From Bacteroidales bacterium (GTDB lineage: Bacteria > Bacteroidota > Bacteroidia > Bacteroidales > UBA932), in the NCBI GenBank assembly GCA_022648685.1, contig JALCMW010000007.1, positions 36,986 through 100,985 of the forward strand: a stretch of DNA of 64,000 bases, written 5' to 3'. The position numbers and the translations under genes are program-made. The first letter of the stretch is position 1. Every line of letters begins with the position of its first letter. Below the pieces are notes generated by a model, which was given only the letters and a program-made list of their open reading frames with translations, made no database searches and was not told the origin of the DNA. This document shows positions 59,344-64,000 of the stretch, one piece after another.

Positions 59344-59859
59344 TTACTTTTTATAACTATACCATAACAAATAGCATACAATGCCCATCAAGCACCATAA
59401 AATAGCCTTTGGGAAGAATAGTGCAATTATCAGAGTAAGCATGATCATCTGCATAATGATGTAAGCCAGTTTTTTTTGCTGCGGCATGATGCTCCAGCCA
59501 TATTTGAGTCCGCTCCATGTAGACTTTATGCCATCTATAAATCTGGATTTGCCTTTACCGGATGACCCGGTCCATGTCCTTTCCGCCTTTGCTTTCGGGA
59601 TATCGACATTGATGTCTTTTGACAGTGTATAACCTTTGCCGTCTTTTAGACCTTTCACATACACTTTCGTCACATCATCATGTGAACTGCCTATGATGAT
59701 GGTCTGTGAGCCAGACTGAGACACGTCTATTGCAGTCTTGGAATACCCATTGTCTATAATCATCTGAGTATTAGCCGAACCGGGGCAATCCCATTCAAGC
59801 ATAACCGATTCTCCGACCTTAGCGGATTTCTTGTTTGATTTTAACCTCATGATCTTCAA
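59344..59859 (-). CDS. Ig-like, C-terminally membrane-anchored protein of unknown function
   Basis: 171 residues. Residues 1-90 look like one beta-sandwich (VGESVMLEWDCPGSANTQM, SGSQTIIIGSS, TKVYVKGLKDGKGY), with no signal peptide. A linker (about 95-130) is rich in Lys, Gly and Ser, and two adjacent hydrophobic stretches (IIMQMIMLTLIIALFF and ILWCLMGIVCYLLW) end the protein. A cytosolic domain held by a C-terminal membrane hairpin is predicted. Possible starts are M1 and M4. It is encoded just before the J-domain protein, suggesting that it recruits or presents a client. I do not recognise a family. Confidence 0.65.
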   Translation of the reverse strand: MKIMRLKSNKKSAKVGESVMLEWDCPGSANTQMIIDNGYSKTAIDVSQSGSQTIIIGSSHDDVTKVYVKGLKDGKGYTLSKDINVDIPKAKAERTWTGSSGKGKSRFIDGIKSTWSGLKYGWSIMPQQKKLAYIIMQMIMLTLIIALFFPKAILWCLMGIVCYLLWYSYKK

Positions 59860-59983
59860 GTTATTGTCTGCCGGTGAGATATAATCAACTTATATGCCAA
59901 GCCACAATACTGGTATTTCTCTGACAGACTGAGACACAATGTCAGGCGATCAAAGAGCAGTGATATTAGAAGCACAATTCGCC

Positions 59984-59991
59984 CAAAAGTA
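59984..59991 (-). promoter_or_regulatory. -7 box of Ig-like/J-domain operon
   Basis: On the minus strand TACTTTTG matches TAnnTTTG exactly. No TTTG at the -33 distance. The predicted leader to the 59859 start is about 118 nt. Confidence 0.4.
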
Positions 59992-60017
59992 CAAATCGTC
60001 TTTACTTAACTGACATA

Positions 60018-60164
60018 TCAAGTCTTATCCTTATTTAAGTTGACCAAGGTTTATAGACATAACTGATATTAGTTGACTATAAATTCATTATTCCGGAATT
60101 CAGCTGACAGACCACATTACTGAAATTTGTTTACCGGTCAAGCCTTATCCCTGGGTTGAGTTGA
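60018..60164 (+). repeat. dispersed repeat type C, copies 2 and 3
   Basis: Copy 2 is 60018-60045 (TCAAGTCTTATCCTTATTTA then AGTTGACC). Copy 3 is 60138-60164 (TCAAGCCTTATCCCTGGGTT then GAGTTGA). They are 120 bp apart and match the minus-strand copy at 32018-32047. Confidence 0.6.
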
Positions 60165-60373
60165 CAGGGCTGAAAATGGGAAAATGAATAGTGAAAAGAT
60201 GAAAGAAGTAAATGGAAACTGGTAAACGGAGAGTAGAGAGGAAAATGAGGGAAGAGGAAAATGGGAAAGTAAAAGCGTAAAAAGGTGGATGACCGAAGCG
60301 TGATCGGAGCATAAGCGGAGTGCGACAGGAGCGCGACTAAAATGCGACAGGAGAATGATCTTAGCATCCGTGT

Positions 60374-60414
60374 GTGGCCGCCCGTGACCTCGCGAATGGG
60401 TTGACCCGACTAAC
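60374..60414. repeat. dispersed repeat type B, copy 2
   Basis: GTGGCCGCCCGTGACCTCGC then GAATGGGTTGACCCGACTAAC; a hairpin-forming copy of the element at 702 and 60844. It is preceded by the same AGCATCCGTGT-like word as copy 3. Confidence 0.7.
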
Positions 60415-60623
60415 AGATGTGAGTCGGGAACGGGGTGAGCGCTCTGAGCGAAGATGACAACGCACAAACTCTCTTCCCCTATGTCTTATTTATTCTGCAA
60501 TAGAAGATTCCATATTATTCCAGGATTATCAGGAAACGTGGATTTTCTGAATTTAGCGGAAAAAGGACAAACCATAATTAGTCCGTTCTCATTTCAAGAA
60601 CGATTTTTCATTTTTTAGCGGAA

Positions 60624-60780
60624 GGCGGCCATGCTCCCAACTACCTAAATGACTGTAACTGGCTACTTTAGCTCTTTCCGGGCATGGACAGGTCGGGTAT
60701 TTTTAGGGGGGCTGTCCATGGAGCAAAAAGGTTAAATACCTTATAATTAGCAACTTAACCATCGGGAGGCATGGACAGCT
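60624..60780. repeat. dispersed hairpin repeat type A, copy 3 (two tandem units)
   Basis: Unit 1 is 60624-60693 and unit 2 is 60710-60780. Unit 2 is the cleanest: GCTGTCCATG pairs perfectly with CATGGACAGC (10 bp), and inside it GGTTAA pairs with TTAACC. The spacer GTCGGGTATTTTTAGGGGGG between units matches copy 2 with one change. The element lies between repeats B2 and B3. Confidence 0.8.
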
Positions 60781-60843
60781 TTGGCAAAAAATGCGACAAA
60801 ATGCGACCGGAGTTCGACCGAAGTATGATCCCAGCATACGTGT

Positions 60844-60884
60844 GTAGCCGCCCGTGACCCAGCGAACGGGTGGATCCGGCTAAC
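60844..60884. repeat. dispersed repeat type B, copy 3
   Basis: GTAGCCGCCCGTGACCCAGC then GAACGGGTGGATCCGGCTAAC; the CCCGT/ACGGG stem is perfect here. It matches copies at 702 and 60374. Confidence 0.7.
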
Positions 60885-60889
60885 ATCGG

Positions 60890-60985
60890 TTCAGATTCCG
60901 GAGTCAGTCTCAGTTCCGGAGGACATACAGCTTCAGTTCCGGAATACGCTTAATCTCTGTTCCGGAGTACACTCAGTCTATGTTC
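60890..60985. repeat. imperfect tandem repeat, period about 22-24 bp
   Basis: The word GTTCCGGA (with small changes) recurs about every 22-24 bp, followed each time by a variable stretch ending in CAG, CTT or CTC. About four and a half copies are seen. The copies differ too much in spacing and sequence for a CRISPR array. Confidence 0.55.
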
Positions 60986-61010
60986 CAGTTTCACAATATG
61001 GATATATACA

Positions 61011-61043
61011 AAAAACCGGTTGCCGAAGCAACCGGTTTTTTTA
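61011..61043. terminator. strong bidirectional rho-independent terminator
   Basis: AAAAAACCGGTTGC and GCAACCGGTTTTTT form perfect 14-bp arms around CGAA, with an A-run on one side and a T-run on the other. It lies about 200 bp after the stop of the TolQ/ExbB-like gene on the minus strand. Confidence 0.85.
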
Positions 61044-61249
61044 CCGGAACTATTACGAATAGCTTTCTTATTCCTCCCGAAATCCACCGTCAAATGCAGA
61101 TTGATTTCTTCGATTTCCGGTTTTTTCCCATTTGTGACTTTTCAAGATTATTTTCTTCCTCTTACCACTTAATAAATAGATATATAGATATTTATTATTT
61201 CCCAAACCGACAAAGAACGAATCTAATATTCGGGAACGGGTAATTTCCG

Positions 61250-61585
61250 TCAGGCTACTCTCGGTTTTTGAATTATCCTGAGGACAAGGGAGATCATATA
61301 TATAATAATACCGTAGAAAGTAGGTATCATGCTGACCTTCAGGCCACCACACAACACGGGATAGCTCACGTCGGGGTAATTCTGGATGTAACCGCACATC
61401 TGATATATACCGAGCAATTGATAAAAGATTCCGAAGACCAATGCTATGATTCCGATTTCCTTGACCCATGCCGGAGCTTTCCACGCAGCAAAAAGTAAAA
61501 GAACAAGAATAATAGTAAGTACGGACATTCCGACAGGTCCGCCATTAACGAACCACGATACCATTGATAATGTAATTGTCAACAT
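61250..61585 (-). CDS. small MotA/TolQ/ExbB-like membrane protein
   Basis: A 111-residue protein with three hydrophobic helices. The order WFVNGGPVGMSVLTIILVLLL, then GIIALVFGIFYQLLGIYQM, then GGLKVSMIPTFYGIIIYMIS matches the short MotA/TolQ/ExbB proteins of Bacteroidota; the last block is the family proton-channel helix pattern. Such proteins use proton flow in larger relatives, but small stand-alone members have no proven role. Here it is divergent from a LytTR gene and shares its upstream region. Its middle (61357-61435) is duplicated at the end of the LytTR gene. Confidence 0.75.
   Translation of the reverse strand: MLTITLSMVSWFVNGGPVGMSVLTIILVLLLFAAWKAPAWVKEIGIIALVFGIFYQLLGIYQMCGYIQNYPDVSYPVLCGGLKVSMIPTFYGIIIYMISLVLRIIQKPRVA
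61357..61435. repeat. 78-bp direct repeat, copy 1 (inside TolQ/ExbB-like gene)
   Basis: CGGGATAGCTCACGTCGGGG through AAAAGATTCCGAA is repeated at 62461-62538 with about four differences. On the minus strand it encodes YQLLGIYQMCGYIQNYPDVS of the membrane protein, so this copy is the parent. Confidence 0.85.
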
Positions 61586-61650
61586 TGTAAATTAATTTTA
61601 AAGATTCAACATTTTCAGGAATTCCCGATAGCAAAGGTAGAAAGCCGGTT

Positions 61651-61693
61651 TGTCACTGTCAATGTCAAATCCAGCTAAAGATCTGTCAAATCC
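61651..61693. promoter_or_regulatory. TGTCA repeat array upstream of LytTR gene (candidate operator)
   Basis: TGTCA occurs at 61651, 61657, 61663 and 61684. The longer TGTCAAATCC at 61663 recurs at 61684, exactly 21 bp on. LytTR proteins bind paired direct repeats about 21 bp apart, so this fits autoregulation and control of the divergent TolQ/ExbB-like gene. Confidence 0.5.
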
Positions 61694-61736
61694 TTTTTTC
61701 CGGATATCATAACTGTAATTGATAAACATTATTTAC

Positions 61737-61744
61737 TATTTTTG
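61737..61744 (+). promoter_or_regulatory. -7 box of LytTR gene
   Basis: TATTTTTG matches TAnnTTTG exactly. It lies only 13 bp before the LytTR start codon, so the leader would be about 7 nt. Confidence 0.5.
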
Positions 61745-61757
61745 TTATGGAAAAGAT

Positions 61758-62468
61758 ATGCAAAAGTGGATTACAATAGGATACTGGTCGCTATCCGTGC
61801 TTCTTGTAGCACTGATAGTATGCAGCCTCGGATATTCCTTTACCGACGCTATTCTTATCGGGACTATGTTTCTTCCCGGAGCACTTGCCGCAAAATATCT
61901 TCTGCCGAAAATTTCATTTAACAAGAAAAAAGAGGGTATACGGAATACCATACTAGTCTCTGCAGCTATCCTGGTTGCCGAGTTCCTCCTGATAATTTCC
62001 GCCGAGATGTTGATTGAAAGCATAAGGGACAAATTCGACTACGGACTGGATACCCCCGACATTTTAGTGAATCCGGCTTTCATAGCGGCTATTATCACAT
62101 TACTTACCCTAGGCGATTATTTCATAAGCAAATATCTGGCAACAAATCATCCGGAACCGGAATCTTGCATAACTTTCAATTCAGAAAGGAAGAAAGTGAG
62201 TCTTTACCCCCACGAAATCTTTTACATCGAATCCTGCGATACTGAAGTGTGGCTTTATGCTGCCGAAAACCGTAAATTCCGAAATAAAACCGGCATATCT
62301 CAATGGGCAGCTTTGCTGGGAAAAGATTTCATAAGGATCCATCGTTCCTATCTTGTCAACAAATCCGCAATAAGTTCGGTTGGCAATGAATCGCTTTTCG
62401 TCGGCGATACGGAGCTTCCGATCTCCAGAAAATACGGCAAGTCACTAAAATCCGGTTTATCGGGATAG
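61758..62468 (+). CDS. LytTR-family transcriptional regulator with membrane domain
   Basis: The ATG at 61758 (MQKWITIGYWSLSVLLVALI) is preferred over 61719 because a -7 box lies between them. The 236-residue protein has four hydrophobic helices (about 5-120) and a C-terminal LytTR DNA-binding domain (about 140-230: EIFYIESCDTEVWLYA, FIRIHRSYLVNKSAI, LPISRKYGKSLK). Membrane-bound LytTR proteins next to small TolQ/ExbB-like genes are a recurring pair in Bacteroidota. The last two codons and the stop (SG-stop) come from the duplicated 78-bp segment, so the original C-terminus may have been altered. Confidence 0.9.
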   Translation: MQKWITIGYWSLSVLLVALIVCSLGYSFTDAILIGTMFLPGALAAKYLLPKISFNKKKEGIRNTILVSAAILVAEFLLIISAEMLIESIRDKFDYGLDTPDILVNPAFIAAIITLLTLGDYFISKYLATNHPEPESCITFNSERKKVSLYPHEIFYIESCDTEVWLYAAENRKFRNKTGISQWAALLGKDFIRIHRSYLVNKSAISSVGNESLFVGDTELPISRKYGKSLKSGLSG

Positions 62469-62538
62469 CTCACGTCGGGGTAATTCCGGATGTAACCGAA
62501 CATCTGATTATACCGAGCAATTGATAAAAGATTCCGAA
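62461..62538. repeat. 78-bp direct repeat, copy 2 (end of LytTR gene)
   Basis: The copy matches 61357-61435 with small changes, including an indel. It overlaps the last codons of the LytTR gene and supplies its stop. On the minus strand it still reads MFGYIRNYPDVSYP, a relic of the TolQ/ExbB-like gene with no start or continuation. Confidence 0.85.
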
Positions 62539-62549
62539 TTATTATGAAT

Positions 62550-63683
62550 CTATAACGCAAAATAATGATGACGCAACCAATAGGCATATATCGGATCTTG
62601 AAAAGAAATCTTACCAGCAGTGTTGTCAAGAATATCTTTCTCGATAAGCGCCTTTCGCGAACGAGAGATGGCAACGGTGGAAGTGATGCGGTATTTATAC
62701 ATAACGTCGGCAGAAAATATGGAGGTTTCTCCTGCAATTAGAGCGTGAAGATAATTTAGTTGCTGGGTGGTAAGAGTTTCAGTAATAGTAATGAACAGCA
62801 GACTAAGTTGTTCAACCAAAGCCGTATGTGCCTGACAAACAGTCTCCAAAGTACAGTTTGTACCTGTGCGCAACCATGAGAGCTGCGCAAGTTGCTGTGT
62901 ATAGTATGGATGGTTGTCGGCAAGCTCCACAATTTTGGCACATGCATCAGAGTTTATGCTTTTATCGGTAGCTGAGAAACGGTCAGAGATGAACTCTGTC
63001 AGGTATTCGGTTTTAATCTTATTCAAAAAGAAAATGTCGCCGAATTTGTAAAATGGCATCTGGGGATTAGTAGACACATCAAGCATCATGTGCCGTTTAC
63101 TGCCATAAAGACAATAAGCAACATTATGATGCAATTGCCAATGCGAGCGCAATCGCTTTTGAAAATAGAGAGGATCATCAAAATCTTCGATATTCTGAAA
63201 CTCATCGATACAGATTACCAGTTTAAGCTTCTTGTCACGAGCGATATTTTCTGCAAGGTCAAGAATTTCATCCGGATTCCTTTTCAACTCTTCCCAATTA
63301 AAGTCGAACGATATCTCATTTGTATTGTCGGTGCCGACAACAATTCTCGGAATTACCCTCGAAAAGAATTTCTTTGCACTTGCGACAGCCTCTTCCAGAC
63401 GAGATGATGTCGCTTTGATGACGCTTTCTGCAAGAAGCGTATAGAAATGGCCTTCATTGCGTACATTGAACAAATCAATACGGCATATTCTAAGATTCCT
63501 GTTATCAGCAACAGCCAATTGAGAAGCTTTGTTTACAAGAGAGCTTTTACCCCAACGACGTGGCGAGATGATAATGGTATTTATCAGAGAACAGAAATTC
63601 GAGACCAGATGAGCCGTTTCTTGCTCACGATCAGTAAAATTCTCTGCAGTGGCTATTTTACCGAATACAAATGGAGTTTCCAT
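62550..63683 (-). CDS. AAA-type ATPase with C-terminal winged helix (archaeal-ATPase-like)
   Basis: The start METPFVFGKIATAENFTDRE (63683) is the usual N-terminus of this family. Of 377 residues, the N-terminal two thirds are a P-loop ATPase with Walker A ISPRRWGKSSL and Walker B KLVICIDEFQN, then a YGSKRHMM sensor motif. The C-terminal part is a winged helix (TQQLNYLHALIAGE, ISRSRKALIEKDIL) ending in DPIYAYWLRHHYF, the DUF234-like end. Such ATPases are common, mobile and multi-copy in Bacteroidota; their cellular role is unsettled. It stands convergent to the LytTR gene, across the 78-bp relic. Confidence 0.88.
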   Translation of the reverse strand: METPFVFGKIATAENFTDREQETAHLVSNFCSLINTIIISPRRWGKSSLVNKASQLAVADNRNLRICRIDLFNVRNEGHFYTLLAESVIKATSSRLEEAVASAKKFFSRVIPRIVVGTDNTNEISFDFNWEELKRNPDEILDLAENIARDKKLKLVICIDEFQNIEDFDDPLYFQKRLRSHWQLHHNVAYCLYGSKRHMMLDVSTNPQMPFYKFGDIFFLNKIKTEYLTEFISDRFSATDKSINSDACAKIVELADNHPYYTQQLAQLSWLRTGTNCTLETVCQAHTALVEQLSLLFITITETLTTQQLNYLHALIAGETSIFSADVMYKYRITSTVAISRSRKALIEKDILDNTAGKISFQDPIYAYWLRHHYFAL

Positions 63684-63793
63684 AATTATTCTCAAATATT
63701 ACAGTTGCAAATATAACATTTTTTGTTACAACAAACTATGTTACAACAAAAAATGTTGCAAATAATTAATTGTGAAAGGACGAAAAAAAATAT

Positions 63794-64000
63794 TCAGTAC
63801 TCGATTTTGAAATAGTCGAGAAACGCATCAGCACGAACCGCAACTGCGGTATTTGCCGATAGACAAATAAGTAAGGTGTAATAAGCAAACATTCTTTGGA
63901 CATTTTTTCGTAAAGTTGTTTGTACATTCCTGCCGGCGTTTTTGGGGCTCACTTGTTCTGGTTTATTCTTGAGTTTATTTAGTTTTGGACGCAGCCCCAT
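63794..64000 (-). CDS. unidentified short ORF at window edge (possibly partial)
   Basis: A 68-residue frame whose ATG is the last three bases of the window, so the true start may lie outside. It is rich in basic residues at first (PKLNKLKNKPEQVSPKNAGR), then has one hydrophobic stretch (MFAYYTLLICLSANTAVAV), and ends RADAFLDYFKIEY. The end looks like the C-terminus of a larger protein, but no family is recognised. Confidence 0.3.
   Translation of the reverse strand: MGLRPKLNKLKNKPEQVSPKNAGRNVQTTLRKNVQRMFAYYTLLICLSANTAVAVRADAFLDYFKIEY

Larger units (their letters stand above)
59860..61249. other. 1.4-kb gene-free interval dense in repeats
   Basis: No supported gene; track ORFs at 60131-60467 (minus), 60980-61243 (plus) and 61068-61484 (minus) lie on repeats, a terminator or antisense DNA. 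In order it holds two type-C repeats, a purine-rich run (about 60165-60290), repeat B2, a two-unit type-A element, repeat B3, a 22-24-bp tandem repeat and a strong bidirectional terminator. The stretch 60265-60414 is partly duplicated at 60790-60884 (motifs TGCGAC-GGAG and ATGATC--AGCAT-CGTGTG before each B copy). Confidence 0.7.

Noticed and set aside
60131-60467. Minus-strand ORFs of 78 and 109 residues
   Set aside because: They lie on a purine-rich/pyrimidine-rich tract and repeats B and C; Ser/Leu/Phe-rich composition reflects base bias.
60890-60985. Possible CRISPR array
   Set aside because: The repeated word is only ~8 bp, spacing is irregular and no cas gene is in the window.
61068-61484. 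138-residue minus-strand ORF
   Set aside because: Out-of-frame shadow of the TolQ/ExbB-like gene, which has the conserved helices.

Overview
The window is a stretch of a Bacteroidales (phylum Bacteroidota) chromosome. The evidence is three SusC/SusD outer-membrane pairs, two hybrid two-component systems (HTCS, a sensor kinase fused to a response regulator and an AraC-type DNA-binding domain), many lipoproteins, and several exact matches to the Bacteroidota -7 promoter box TAnnTTTG. I cannot name the genus from sequence alone. No rRNA, tRNA, CRISPR array or complete insertion sequence was recognised.

Layout. 0-0.6 kb: the tail of a GNAT acetyltransferase and a 2Fe-superoxide reductase (desulfoferrodoxin). 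1.0-17.6 kb, minus strand: a polysaccharide utilization locus (PUL) for pectic beta-1,4-galactan, in the order HTCS, a clan GH-A glycosidase (GH147-like), SusC, SusD, SusE/F-like lipoprotein, GH53 endo-galactanase, GH2 beta-galactosidase. 17.7-24.7 kb: a dapF gene relic, a 54-residue membrane peptide, a SusC/SusD pair without enzymes, and a divergent endonuclease/exonuclease/phosphatase lipoprotein. 24.7-30.5 kb, plus strand: an operon with two overlapping ORFs that together make a large BadF/HgdC-type CoA-dehydratase activase, a TetR regulator and a TauE/SafE exporter. It has an exact -7 box followed by two adjacent palindromes. 30.5-32.7 kb: small and decayed genes and repeats. 32.7-40.1 kb, minus strand: an RND efflux pump (inner-membrane pump, adaptor, outer-membrane channel) with its OmpR-type regulator and sensor kinase. 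40.2-56.5 kb: a second PUL, with GH3, carboxylesterase, CE1-like esterase and HTCS on the minus strand and SusC, SusD, a two-repeat surface lipoprotein and a second CE1-like esterase on the plus strand. The substrate is probably an ester-decorated plant glycan. 56.7-64 kb: a BCCT transporter, a membrane J-domain protein paired with an Ig-like tail-anchored protein, about 1.4 kb of non-coding repeats, a TolQ/ExbB-like protein with a LytTR regulator, and an AAA ATPase.

The most unusual structure is non-coding. Three intergenic regions (about 0.7-1.0, 32.0-32.6 and 60.0-60.9 kb) share families of short repeats: a roughly 70-bp two-stage hairpin unit (A, five copies), a roughly 41-bp hairpin (B, three copies) and a roughly 28-bp motif (C, three copies). 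They lie only in gene-free DNA and combine in different orders. Other points of interest are the palindromes in front of the activase/TetR operon, 21-bp-spaced repeats in front of the LytTR gene, an approximately 78-bp duplication that supplies the LytTR stop codon, and 11-bp-spaced TGAAT repeats in front of the RND operon.
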